Below, piece by piece: positions 1-8,107 of a stretch of DNA of 17,621 nucleotides. Source of the stretch: Bacteroidales bacterium. GTDB lineage: Bacteria; Bacteroidota; Bacteroidia; Bacteroidales; Bacteroidaceae. The stretch lies in NCBI GenBank assembly GCA_004558535.1, contig SFCP01000027.1:1-17621 (forward strand), written 5' to 3'. How positions within the stretch are numbered: the first letter of the stretch is position 1; every line of letters begins with the position of its first letter. Under the pieces are notes generated by a model, which made no database searches, was not told where the DNA came from, and saw only the letters and a program-made list of their open reading frames with translations. The position numbers and the translations under genes were made by a program.

Positions 1-708
1 GGACGGGACTACACCCGTGCAGCCGCCCTCTACGGACAGATCGTGGAGGAACACCCTTCGGCCACAGCCCTCTACAATCTGGGCAACGCACAATGGCGCA
101 TGCGGGATACCGCCCGTGCCATCTGCAGCTACCGGCGCGCACTGCTCCTCGACCCCTCTCACGAAGATGCCCGCTTCAACCTGCAACTGTGCAGGGAACG
201 CCTGCAGGATCAGTTCAAATCGCCGTCCCAAATGTTCTTTACGTCCCTGTTGTCAGACTGCATCGATGGGCGCTCGGCCATCACCTGGGGCTGGTGGGCA
301 CTCATCGGATTTTTCTGCAGCCTGGTGGGGTGGGGGATGACGCGCCGCCTGCCGGGCAAATGGGGTCGGCGGGCAGGACGCACCGTGTGCTGGGGCGGCC
401 TATTGGCATGCCTGCTGCTCAACCTCTTCGCAGCCTGGAGGAGCCATACCGACAGTACCCGCCACTACGCCGTGATCGCCGGCACGCAGTCCGTATATGC
501 CCAGCCCCATGCCGACGCTGCCGTCCGACGACCGCTTCATACCGGCACCACCGTGCAGGTCATCGAGACGCGACACGGCGGATGGCAACAGATAGAAATG
601 CCCAACACTGCCTGTGAAATAGAAAACAGGGAGGACAGCCCACCGGTCCGCAGTCATAAAATACCTACATACACAAACACATCTCGCCATGGACATACTC
701 GCACTTGA
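1..708 (+). CDS. batE: BatE-like TPR/SH3 protein, 5' end missing
   Basis: The frame is open from the first base, so the N-terminus lies outside the window; 235 codons are visible. Seen: TPR-like helices (ALYNLGNAQWRMRD, then AICSYRRALLLDPSHEDARFNLQL), two hydrophobic segments near bases 289-340 and 385-435 with a basic loop between them, and an SH3-like stretch (GTTVQVIETRHGGWQQIEMP). This order of TPR, two membrane helices and SH3 is that of BatE from the Bacteroides aerotolerance (bat) operon, a membrane protein linked to oxidative and envelope stress. The gene overlaps the next start by 20 bp, suggesting translational coupling. The C-terminus is odd: the usual GW-containing end of the SH3 fold is missing and the last 30 or so residues look unrelated. 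Family assignment is fairly sure; function is inferred from the family. Confidence 0.72.
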   Translation, partial: GRDYTRAAALYGQIVEEHPSATALYNLGNAQWRMRDTARAICSYRRALLLDPSHEDARFNLQLCRERLQDQFKSPSQMFFTSLLSDCIDGRSAITWGWWALIGFFCSLVGWGMTRRLPGKWGRRAGRTVCWGGLLACLLLNLFAAWRSHTDSTRHYAVIAGTQSVYAQPHADAAVRRPLHTGTTVQVIETRHGGWQQIEMPNTACEIENREDSPPVRSHKIPTYTNTSRHGHTRT

Positions 709-1426
709 TCAACGGCTGACCCTGCTACTCAATGGCAGCGCTTCGCTCTATTGGGACCATGTGGCATGGATAGCCACCTCCACGATAGTATGGTTCCCGG
801 TAGCCCTTGTTTTGTGCTGGGTCATCGTTCGGTCCGGCAATATGCGTAGCATCCTGTTGTTCCTGCTCTTTCTGGGCCTCGCCATACTGTTGGCGGACCA
901 AGTAGCCTCCGGCATCTGCAAACCACTGTTTGCCCGCCCGCGTCCCGCCAGGTCGCTCGATATCATGTACGCCATCGACGTTGTCAACGGTTACCGCGGC
1001 GGCCAGTACGGCTTCTTCTCCAGCCACGCCGCCAACACGATGGCCATCGCCACCTTCCTTTCCCTCGTCATCCGCTACCGCCGTCTCACACTTCACCTCA
1101 TGCTATGGGTCCTGCTCAACTGCTGGACGCGCGTTTACCTCGGTGTACACTATGTCAGCGACCTTGCCGTCGGTCTGCTTTGGGGCGCCGTGGTCGGTGT
1201 TGGCTTATATTATATATGGCGTTGGCTCACGCGGCGACTGGACGCGCGCGACGGTCAGGGGGCGCTGTCCGTCAGCATCGGCCCGGCCGGTCGCAGCAGC
1301 CGGCCCATCCCGCGCACATCCGGTTATACAGCCGGAGGCTACGCCGTGTCACAAATCGAGTGGCTGATTACCACGCTCCTCGCCACCTATCTGTTCATTT
1401 CCGTGGCAGCCCTAATCATGGAGTGA
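689..1426 (+). CDS. PAP2-family membrane phosphatase
   Basis: A 245-residue integral membrane protein with all three phosphatase signature motifs: K78-x6-R85-P86 (KPLFARPRP), S112-H113 in GFFSSHAANT, and R148-x5-H154-x3-D158 (RVYLGVHYVSD). Enzymes of this family remove phosphate from lipid phosphates such as undecaprenyl pyrophosphate, phosphatidic acid or lipid A, with the active site facing the periplasm. Several hydrophobic helices surround the motifs. After the last motif there is a polar, basic linker (residues about 185-215, rich in R, S and P) and then one more hydrophobic helix near the end. Translation probably couples to batE because the start lies inside its last codons. Undecaprenyl-PP phosphatase or lipid A phosphatase are the likeliest roles, but the substrate cannot be read from sequence. 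Confidence 0.88.
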   Translation: MDILALDQRLTLLLNGSASLYWDHVAWIATSTIVWFPVALVLCWVIVRSGNMRSILLFLLFLGLAILLADQVASGICKPLFARPRPARSLDIMYAIDVVNGYRGGQYGFFSSHAANTMAIATFLSLVIRYRRLTLHLMLWVLLNCWTRVYLGVHYVSDLAVGLLWGAVVGVGLYYIWRWLTRRLDARDGQGALSVSIGPAGRSSRPIPRTSGYTAGGYAVSQIEWLITTLLATYLFISVAALIME

Positions 1427-1507
1427 GAGGCCGGCCCATAGCTTTTGCCATAGCAGTTCCACACAGATGTCTACGGGGTAAAACGTAAAATCTTCCCTTC
1501 CTGATCT

Positions 1508-1554
1508 TATTGCTGTCCGCTAAAAAACGGGATAAAATTTAGCGGACAGCAATA
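1508..1554. terminator. 17-bp inverted repeat downstream of the PAP2 gene
   Basis: Perfect inverted repeat, arms 1508-1524 and 1538-1554 (core TTGCTGTCCGCTAAA), with a 13-nt AT-rich loop. No T-run follows directly, so it may work together with the hairpin at 1564-1589. Alternatively it is a binding site or the relic of a repeat element. Confidence 0.5.
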
Positions 1555-1563
1555 GATTTATAT

Positions 1564-1589
1564 AAAAACGGCTTTTACGGCTGTTTTTT
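1564..1589 (+). terminator. Rho-independent terminator candidate
   Basis: AAAAACGGC (1564-1572) pairs with GGCTGTTTTT (1579-1588) across a short loop, with one G-T pair, and a T-run continues to about 1593. It sits between the PAP2 gene and the nagB promoter and would end the batE-PAP2 transcript. Confidence 0.55.
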
Positions 1590-1623
1590 ATTTGCGGCCG
1601 CCGCTGCTATCAAATAAATGTTT

Positions 1624-1631
1624 TAACTTTG
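1624..1631 (+). promoter_or_regulatory. nagB promoter, -7 element
   Basis: TAACTTTG matches the Bacteroidota -7 consensus TAnnTTTG. No clear TTTG -33 element lies 19-21 bp upstream. The implied start near 1638 gives a leader of about 60 nt before the nagB ATG. Confidence 0.5.
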
Positions 1632-1699
1632 CAAGTGCGCTCAAAAACATGAGTACCTCATTGCTGACAAATTATAAAAACCTTAAATAATCAATTATT

Positions 1700-2491
1700 A
1701 TGAGAGTTATTATCGAACCGGATTACGCCCACCTGTCGGAATGGGCTGCCAACTACGTGGTAAACAAAATCAATGCTGCTTGTCCTACCCCTGAAAAGCC
1801 ATTCGTGCTGGGACTTCCCACGGGTTCCTCGCCCATCGGTATGTATGAGGCGCTGGTAAAAGCGAACAAGGAGGGACGTGTCAGCTTCAAGAACGTGATC
1901 ACGTTCAATATGGACGAATATGTGGGCCTGCCCGAAGAGCACCCCGAAAGCTACCATTCCTTCATGGCCAAGAACCTCTTTGACCACATCGACATTCCGC
2001 GTGAAAATATCCACCTGCTCAACGGAAATGCTGCCGACCTCGCTGCCGAATGCGCCCACTACGAGCAGATGATCGAAGAGGCCGGTGGCATAGACCTCTT
2101 TATCGGTGGTATCGGACCCGACGGACACATCGCTTTCAACGAACCGGGCAGTGCACTGACCAGCCGTACACGCCAAAAGACACTGACTACCGACACGCGT
2201 GTGGCCAACTCCCGCTTCTTCGGAGGAAAACCTGAGAACGTTCCTGCTACCGCACTGACTGTCGGCGTAGGTACCGTGATGTCGGCACGCGAGGTGCTCA
2301 TTCTCTGCAATGGCCACAACAAGTCCCGCGCCCTTCAGGCTGCCGTAGAGGGACCGGTCACACAGATGTGGACCATCTCCGTGCTGCAAATGCATCAGCA
2401 TGGCATCATCGTCTGTGACGAAGCTGCCTGTGAAGAAATCAAGCACGGCACGTACAAGTACTTCAAGGATATCGAAAAGGATAACCTCTGA
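1700..2491 (+). CDS. nagB: Glucosamine-6-phosphate deaminase
   Basis: Converts glucosamine 6-phosphate to fructose 6-phosphate and ammonia in the cytoplasm, bringing amino sugars into glycolysis. The 263-residue length is close to the E. coli enzyme (266), and the numbering matches it: catalytic D72 in FNMDEYVGL, D141 and H143 in GPDGHIAF, and E148 in NEPGS. The residues that bind the allosteric activator N-acetylglucosamine 6-phosphate in E. coli (S151, R158, K160) are also present in SALTSRTRQK, so the enzyme may be allosteric. The ATG lies in an AT-rich leader typical of the phylum. It has its own promoter-like element and a strong hairpin follows, so it is probably transcribed alone or with partial read-through into the maturase gene. 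Confidence 0.97.
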   Translation: MRVIIEPDYAHLSEWAANYVVNKINAACPTPEKPFVLGLPTGSSPIGMYEALVKANKEGRVSFKNVITFNMDEYVGLPEEHPESYHSFMAKNLFDHIDIPRENIHLLNGNAADLAAECAHYEQMIEEAGGIDLFIGGIGPDGHIAFNEPGSALTSRTRQKTLTTDTRVANSRFFGGKPENVPATALTVGVGTVMSAREVLILCNGHNKSRALQAAVEGPVTQMWTISVLQMHQHGIIVCDEAACEEIKHGTYKYFKDIEKDNL

Positions 2492-2532
2492 TTTACTCCG
2501 CCACCATGTGCGTATCCTGCCTTTAATCCATG

Positions 2533-2585
2533 ATTGGGAATTCTCTCTTTCTACGCCCTAACTGTACGAAGAGAGGATTCCCAAT
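2533..2585 (+). terminator. Long hairpin after nagB
   Basis: Arms 2533-2549 (ATTGGGAATTCTCTCTT) and 2569-2585 form 17 bp with one G-T pair and a 19-nt loop, followed by TTCTT. It lies 41 bp after the nagB stop codon and is a likely terminator or 3' stabilising hairpin. Confidence 0.65.
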
Positions 2586-2610
2586 TTCTTATTCCTAATT
2601 CCCCAAGAGA

Positions 2611-2638
2611 AATTCCTAATTCCTAATTCCTAATTTCT
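2611..2638. repeat. 7-bp tandem repeat AATTCCT
   Basis: Three exact AATTCCT units (2611-2631) followed by a fourth variant unit, with a related TATTCCTAATTCC just upstream (2590-2602). The array sits immediately before the start of the radical SAM gene. Copy number could vary by slippage and alter the leader of that gene. Confidence 0.7.
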
Positions 2639-2653
2639 CATTCTCCAAAAGAA

Positions 2654-3832
2654 GTGCTGACAGCTAATCCCTTTCAATCCCCCGTATACGTAATGGCAAA
2701 ACCCGTGGGAGCACGGTGCAACCTGGATTGCGCCTACTGTTACTATACGGAGAAAACGGCGCTTGCGCATGGCGTTCACGAGATGAACGATGAAACGCTG
2801 ACCCGTTTCATCCGGGAATACATCGCCCTACAACCGGCCACCGCTCCCGTTCAGTTCACCTGGCACGGCGGCGAACCGCTACTGCGGGGCATGGACTTTT
2901 ATCGCAAAGCCATATCCCTGCAACAGGAATACGCTGAGGGCCGCACCATAGAAAATTGTATGCAGACAAATGGCACGCTCCTGACACCGGCTTGGTGTCA
3001 GTTCCTGCATGAGCATCACTTTCTGGTGGGTCTGTCGATTGACGGCCCCGAATGGTTGCACGACCGCTATAGGACGACACGGGGTGGACGGCCTTCGTGG
3101 AAACAAGTGGTGCAGGCCATCGAACTGCTGAACCGATACGAGGTGGATTGGAACGCGATGGCCGTTGTGACACGCGACACAGCCCGAAGTCCACGGCCCT
3201 TCTATCGTTTTTTTCGGGAAATCGGTTGCCGCTACCTACAATTTACCCCCGTCGTGGAACGATGGTCGGAGCATCCGGACGGGCGTAAGTTGGCCGACCC
3301 GACCGAAGGCGTTTCCGCCATGCTGACCCCATGGAGCGTACGTCCGATGGAGTGGGGGGACTTCCTGTGCGCCGTGTTTGACGAATGGAAGTCGCGCGAC
3401 GTGGGCGAAATCTTTGTACAGATTTTCGAGAGCACCTTGGCCGGCCACGCCGGTGTGATGCCCGGTGTGTGCAGTCTGGCACCCACCTGCGGCCACGCAG
3501 CAGTTATCGAAGCGAGCGGCGACGTGTACAGCTGCGACCACTTCGTATTTCCCCGCTACCGGCTGGGAAATATCAATGATTCGGACGTTTCTTTGGCCGA
3601 AATGCTACGCGGTGAGCGACAGATAGACTTCGGATTGCAAAAGGCGCGGGGGCTCACCGCCGCCTGTCGCCGCTGCCAATGGCTTCCACTCTGTCACGGC
3701 GAATGCCCGCGCAACCGATTTGCGCGAAGTGCCAACGGTGAATCGGGACACAACTACTTGTGCGCAGGCTACAAAAAGTATTTCTCACACACAGCTCCCT
3801 TCTTTCGCGATTACCGCGACCGCTACCTGTAA
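2654..3832 (+). CDS. Anaerobic sulfatase-maturating enzyme (radical SAM, SPASM)
   Basis: Cytoplasmic radical SAM enzyme that oxidises an active-site Cys or Ser of sulfatases to formylglycine before export. Seen in 392 residues: the SAM cluster motif C22-x3-C26-x2-C29, WHGGEP at 70-75, and a full SPASM cysteine set at 273, 279, 294, 338, 341, 347, 351 and 370, whose spacing matches characterised anSMEs. D295 after C294 matches the catalytic Asp of the Clostridium enzyme. It resembles Bacteroides anSMEs along its length. The GTG at 2654 is preferred because family members have a similar stretch before VYVMAKP; an ATG at 2693 is the alternative. No sulfatase gene is in the window, which is normal because one maturase serves many sulfatases. 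The next gene is convergent. Confidence 0.93.
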   Translation: MLTANPFQSPVYVMAKPVGARCNLDCAYCYYTEKTALAHGVHEMNDETLTRFIREYIALQPATAPVQFTWHGGEPLLRGMDFYRKAISLQQEYAEGRTIENCMQTNGTLLTPAWCQFLHEHHFLVGLSIDGPEWLHDRYRTTRGGRPSWKQVVQAIELLNRYEVDWNAMAVVTRDTARSPRPFYRFFREIGCRYLQFTPVVERWSEHPDGRKLADPTEGVSAMLTPWSVRPMEWGDFLCAVFDEWKSRDVGEIFVQIFESTLAGHAGVMPGVCSLAPTCGHAAVIEASGDVYSCDHFVFPRYRLGNINDSDVSLAEMLRGERQIDFGLQKARGLTAACRRCQWLPLCHGECPRNRFARSANGESGHNYLCAGYKKYFSHTAPFFRDYRDRYL

Positions 3833-3845
3833 GGAGGCTTGCCGC

Positions 3846-3975
3846 TATTTTTGCCCCCTTGCCCCTTGCCCTTTGCCCCTGTGTGCATTTGCCCCTTGCC
3901 CTTCTACGCGTGCCTATCTCCTCTCTCCCTTTCTTCCGCTCTTCCTCTCTCCCTCTCTTTGCCCCCTCCTTGTCT
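3846..3975. repeat. Pyrimidine-rich low-complexity tract
   Basis: Between the convergent maturase and protease genes lies a C/T-rich tract built from degenerate TTGCCCC and CCTCTCT words. It includes the 13-mer TTTGCCCCCTTGC at 3850-3862, which occurs twice more near 13560-13616. No hairpin terminator for either gene is evident. Open frames across it come from its low complexity. Confidence 0.75.
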
Positions 3976-5598
3976 TTATTTTTGCGGGAATGCCTTCCCA
4001 CGTCGCAGGATGTCAAGTGCCTTCAGCACAGTGGGGTCGAAGGTATTGGTAAATTCAAGTGCTTTCTCAGTGCTATAGGCATCGCTGATAATACCCTGGA
4101 ACAGTTGGCGCTCGAACAGCTTCCGCGATTTTTCCAGCATCAGGTTGCGCCGTTTCAACCCTTGGGTTTCGGCATAGCGCGCAAAGGCTTCGGGCAAATT
4201 CTGCCTCTTCAGGAATTTGCTTACCTCCCTTATAGTGCCCAATCGGGCCAAAGCCTTACGGTTGTGGTCCACGAAGATGTAGGTAAACCGGTTGATGTAA
4301 CCGCCGGAGTACGCTTCCTTGAAATAGGAAGTCATGCCCGCGGTATCCATGGGCACAAATTCGTCGGGGATGATGCCACCACCGCCATAAACTGTACGGC
4401 CGATGCGTGTGTGGTAGCGCTTGCTGCCCTGGGTGCGGATGCTGTCGCGACTATAGTACTCGCCGTGTTCCATCCGCTGCACCAGGTCCATTTCATAATC
4501 CTCCTCCATGCCGGGCGTGTAGGGTTTCTGCAGACAACGTCCCGAGGGGGTGTAGTAGCGGGCCTTGGTGAGGCGTATCATGGAGCCGTCGCTAAACTCG
4601 ATGGGTATCTGCACCAGTCCCTTACCGAAAGTACGACGGCCGACAATGGTGCCGCGGTCATTGTCCTGAATGGCACCGGCCAGAATTTCGCTGGCCGAAG
4701 CTGAGGTCTCGTCCACCAGCACAATGAGCGGCATGCTTTGGTAGGAACCGCGGCCGTCGCTGGTATACTCCTCGCGTGGCGACTTGCGCCCCTCGGTATA
4801 GACTATCAACCGGTCCTTTGGCAAGAATTCATTGGCTATCTGAATGGCAGGGGCCATATAGCCGCCCAAATTACCGCGAAGGTCTATAATCAGATTGCGG
4901 AAGTCGTGCGTATTGAGTCCGGCAAGCGCTGCCAAAAATTCTGCGTAGGTGGTCTCGCCGAAATTGCCGATGGCAATATAGCCTGTAGTATCATTGAGCA
5001 TGTAGGACGCCGTGACACTGTTGAGCGGCACCTCGCCGCGGGTGACCGTTATGCCCAATTCGCCCTTCACGCCGTTGCGACGTATTTTCAAGCTGACATT
5101 CGAGCCCTCACGCCCTTTTAGCGATTTCATCACCTGGTCGTTGGTAATATCCCGGCCTGTCAGTGACTTGCCGTCTGCAGACAGTATACGGTCGCCGGGA
5201 TGCAAACCGGAACCCTCGGCCGGTCCGCCGGGAATCACATGTACCACACGGACGGTGTCGTCGAGCAAAAAGAACTGGACACCGATGCCCGAGAAACTAC
5301 CATTGAGTCCCTGCATGGCAGTTTCCGCCTCGCTGGCGGAGATGTAGACCGAGTGAGGGTCGAGTTCCTTCAAAATTTGTGGAAGGGCTTTTTCGATGAG
5401 ATTGTTCATGTCCACCCGGTCCACATATTGGTCGTCGATGATGTAAAGCAAATCTCCCAATTTGTTTCCCGAGCCATTCATGATGCTCAAATACTTTTGG
5501 GAATATTGATTGGCGTAGAAGCTGCCGATCAATATGCCCAATACTACGCCAAGGGAGACATATAGGGGGACGAAACGATAATTGCGATTTTTAGACAT
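3976..5598 (-). CDS. C-terminal processing protease, S41 family with PDZ domain
   Basis: Exported serine protease of the CtpA/Prc type that trims or degrades envelope proteins by their C-termini. The 540-residue protein has a membrane anchor or uncleaved signal at about 10-30, a PDZ domain at about 90-185 (GIGVQFF, GLHPGDRI), and the catalytic core. The dyad is S301 in ETSASASEIL and K326 in RRTFGKGLVQ, 25 residues apart as in E. coli Prc (S452/K477). Residues 330-540 form a C-terminal extension of the kind seen in Bacteroidales homologues. The start is 15 bp after the dCMP deaminase stop, so the two genes are probably cotranscribed with the M3 peptidase. Its partner or substrate is not shown by the context. 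Confidence 0.93.
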   Translation of the reverse strand: MSKNRNYRFVPLYVSLGVVLGILIGSFYANQYSQKYLSIMNGSGNKLGDLLYIIDDQYVDRVDMNNLIEKALPQILKELDPHSVYISASEAETAMQGLNGSFSGIGVQFFLLDDTVRVVHVIPGGPAEGSGLHPGDRILSADGKSLTGRDITNDQVMKSLKGREGSNVSLKIRRNGVKGELGITVTRGEVPLNSVTASYMLNDTTGYIAIGNFGETTYAEFLAALAGLNTHDFRNLIIDLRGNLGGYMAPAIQIANEFLPKDRLIVYTEGRKSPREEYTSDGRGSYQSMPLIVLVDETSASASEILAGAIQDNDRGTIVGRRTFGKGLVQIPIEFSDGSMIRLTKARYYTPSGRCLQKPYTPGMEEDYEMDLVQRMEHGEYYSRDSIRTQGSKRYHTRIGRTVYGGGGIIPDEFVPMDTAGMTSYFKEAYSGGYINRFTYIFVDHNRKALARLGTIREVSKFLKRQNLPEAFARYAETQGLKRRNLMLEKSRKLFERQLFQGIISDAYSTEKALEFTNTFDPTVLKALDILRRGKAFPQK

Positions 5599-5613
5599 GG
5601 GATATTGGGGATT

Positions 5614-6051
5614 TTATAACTGCGATTCGTCTATTTGCAATAGCTCGATACCGGCCCGCTGCAGGAGTTCCAAGCCTTCGGTGAGGCGATAGGAACGTGC
5701 ATAGACGACACGCCGAATACCGGCCTGAATGATTAATTTGCTACATTCGATGCAGGGAGCATCGGTCACGTAGAGCGTGGCGCCATCGGAGTTGTTGCCG
5801 GAGCGGGCTATCTTGGTAATGGCGTTGGCTTCGGCGTGGAGTACGTAGGGCTTGGTCAATCCGTTTTCGTCTTCACAGACATTTTCAAAGCCCGAGGGCG
5901 TCCCGTTATAGCCATCACTGATGATCATTTTGTCCTTGACGATTAAGGCGCCCACCTGTCGACGCCGGCAATAGGAATTTTCTGCCCAAATGGCTGCCAT
6001 CCTAAGGTAGCGCCGATCAAGGGCTTGACTCTTGATATCTTCCGTCTTCAT
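5614..6051 (-). CDS. Deoxycytidylate (dCMP) deaminase family protein
   Basis: Zinc enzyme that deaminates dCMP to dUMP, feeding thymidylate synthesis. The 145 residues hold the two hallmark motifs: H72-A-E74 (LHAEANAI; zinc ligand and proton shuttle) and P99-C100-x2-C103 (APCIEC; zinc ligands). The N-terminal region with NSYCRRRQVGALIV and GYNGTPSGF is typical of the dCMP deaminase/ComEB group rather than of cytidine deaminases. The start overlaps the stop of the M3 peptidase in an ATGA arrangement, indicating translational coupling. It is the only intact pyrimidine deaminase in the window, because cdd at 17001 is broken. Confidence 0.92.
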   Translation of the reverse strand: MKTEDIKSQALDRRYLRMAAIWAENSYCRRRQVGALIVKDKMIISDGYNGTPSGFENVCEDENGLTKPYVLHAEANAITKIARSGNNSDGATLYVTDAPCIECSKLIIQAGIRRVVYARSYRLTEGLELLQRAGIELLQIDESQL

Positions 6052-8087
6052 TTCACAACATTTTTAGTGGGGTGGGCGAGGCCGTCTCTGCGCAGCAGTG
6101 CCTCCATAGTGGGCTTTTGCCGGCGAAAGGCCTCGTATAGTTCTTCGGGACGGCGGGTTCCGCCCTTTTCAAGGATACAGCGTCTGAACCTATCTGCGGT
6201 AGCCGGATTGAATATACCCTCTTCGCGAAATACGGAGAATGCATCTGCATCCAGTACTTCTGCCCATTTATAACTGTAATAGCCGGCAGCGTAACCTCCG
6301 TTCATGATATGACTGAAATGGGTGGACATGCAGGCTTCGGGAACTTCGGGCAGCAACCGCATCCGCTGCCAAATCTCCCGCTCAAAAGCGGGCAAATCTG
6401 TGTGGAATGCCTGCTGGCGTGTATAGAACGCCATATCCAAAAATCCGAAGGACAATTGGCGGATGCAGGCATAAGCTGCGTTGAAATTCTTGCTTTCGCG
6501 GATGCGCCGGATCAGTTCGTCGGGCAATGGTTCGCCACTTTGGTAATGCCGGGCAAAGGATAGCAGAAATTCCTTCTCGGTGGAATAATTCTCCATGAAC
6601 TGCGAGGGCAATTCCACAAAGTCCCAATAGACATTGGTACCACTGAGCGAGGCAAATCGGGTGCGCGCCAACATCCCGTGCAGGGCATGACCAAATTCAT
6701 GCAGGAAAGTTTCGACTTCGTCCAAGGTGAGTAGCGAGGGCTTGTCGGGCGTAGGCTTAGTGAAGTTCATTACAATCGAGACATGGGGACGCCGTGCTTC
6801 ATCCTGTTCGCGATAGTTGGTCATCCATGCACCGCCCTTTTTGGATTTTCGGGGGAAGAAGTCCGTATAGAGTACAGCCAGGAAGGAACCATCTGCGTCA
6901 AAGACTTCATAAGCTGTCACGTCGGGATGGTAGACAGGAATGTCGTGGCTCTCCCGGAAGCGAATGCCGTAAAGCTGCTGTGCCAGGTGCAGGACGCCCT
7001 CCGTCACGCGCGACAACTCAAAATAGGGGCGCAAGGCCTCGGGGTCGAAATCATAATGTGCCTGCTTTAGCTTTTGGGCATAGTAGGCAAAGTCCCATGC
7101 TTCCAAGGTGAAATCCGGTCCCTCTATGGTCCGGGCAAATTTTTCAATCTCGGCTACCTCGCGCCGGGCGTGAGGCAGATATTTTTCCAGAAGCTCTTCC
7201 AGAAAACTCAGGACGGTCTCTTCATTTTTTGCCATCCGATGCTGCAGTACGTATTCGGCATAGTCGGGATATCCCAGCACGTTTGCCAGCGCAAGTCGCA
7301 GGTTGACCAATTTCTCCACGATATCGCGGTTGTCATTGCGTCCGCCGTGCGAACAGCGGCACTGATAGGCCAAATACATTTGCTTGCGGAGCGCGCGGTT
7401 GTCGGCGTATTCCATGAATGGAACGTAGCTGGGTGCGTGCAAGGTGAAGACCCAGCCCTGCAAATCACGCTCTGCTGCAGCGTGTTGGGCTTGTTGCACC
7501 TGTAGGGCCGGTAATCCGGCTAAATCTTCCTCTTGGGTGAGGTGGAGGAAGTACTCGTTGGTCTCGCGCAACAGGTTGCTGGAAAATTTCAGTCCAAGTT
7601 CTGCCAATTCCTGACGGATTTCCCGAAATTTCTCCCTTGCTTCCTCGGCAAGTGTCGCCCCCGAATGTTCAAAATTCTCGTAGACCTTTTCCAAGAGCAT
7701 ACGCTCCTCTGCGTTTAAGCCGGAGGCGGTATCCTTTACATGCTTGATCCTGCGAAAGAGTTCCTTGTTGAGGAGTATATCTGTGTTATGCGACGAAAGT
7801 TGTGAAGCCAAGCGTTCGGAAAGCTCCTCCAGCTCATCGGATGTGTTAGCACTCAGCAAGTTGTACATGAGCGTGGTGGCTCGTTCCAACAGGCTGCCGG
7901 ACTGCTCCATCGCCAAGATGGTATTTTCAAAAGTCGGCATCTCGTCCATCTCTGTGATTTGCCGGATTTCCTCGTTCTCACGTTCGATGCCGGCAAGGAT
8001 GGCTTCTTCGATGTCTCGCACGGAAATTTTGTCGAAAGGATAAGTTTCGTGCGGCGTATGGAAAGGTACTAATAAGGGATTGTCCAT
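6048..8087 (-). CDS. M3-family zinc oligopeptidase / peptidyl-dipeptidase
   Basis: Zinc metallopeptidase of 679 residues that degrades short peptides, similar to peptidyl-dipeptidase Dcp and oligopeptidase A. The thermolysin-like motif H463-E-F-G-H467 (TFLHEFGHALHG) and the third ligand E492 (DFVELPSQF) are present, with the helical N-terminal half typical of the family. No signal peptide is seen at the chosen start, so it is probably cytoplasmic. The frame stays open 117 bp further upstream, but those residues come from the end of the preceding TPR gene and do not resemble the family; the ATG at 8087 gives MDNPLLVPFHTPHETYPF, a normal family N-terminus. It is 20 bp from the upstream TPR gene and overlaps the next gene by 4 bp. 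Dcp versus OpdA substrate preference cannot be decided. Confidence 0.93.
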   Translation of the reverse strand: MDNPLLVPFHTPHETYPFDKISVRDIEEAILAGIERENEEIRQITEMDEMPTFENTILAMEQSGSLLERATTLMYNLLSANTSDELEELSERLASQLSSHNTDILLNKELFRRIKHVKDTASGLNAEERMLLEKVYENFEHSGATLAEEAREKFREIRQELAELGLKFSSNLLRETNEYFLHLTQEEDLAGLPALQVQQAQHAAAERDLQGWVFTLHAPSYVPFMEYADNRALRKQMYLAYQCRCSHGGRNDNRDIVEKLVNLRLALANVLGYPDYAEYVLQHRMAKNEETVLSFLEELLEKYLPHARREVAEIEKFARTIEGPDFTLEAWDFAYYAQKLKQAHYDFDPEALRPYFELSRVTEGVLHLAQQLYGIRFRESHDIPVYHPDVTAYEVFDADGSFLAVLYTDFFPRKSKKGGAWMTNYREQDEARRPHVSIVMNFTKPTPDKPSLLTLDEVETFLHEFGHALHGMLARTRFASLSGTNVYWDFVELPSQFMENYSTEKEFLLSFARHYQSGEPLPDELIRRIRESKNFNAAYACIRQLSFGFLDMAFYTRQQAFHTDLPAFEREIWQRMRLLPEVPEACMSTHFSHIMNGGYAAGYYSYKWAEVLDADAFSVFREEGIFNPATADRFRRCILEKGGTRRPEELYEAFRRQKPTMEALLRRDGLAHPTKNVVK

Positions 8088-8107
8088 GACTAAGGTTTGT
8101 TTGCCGG

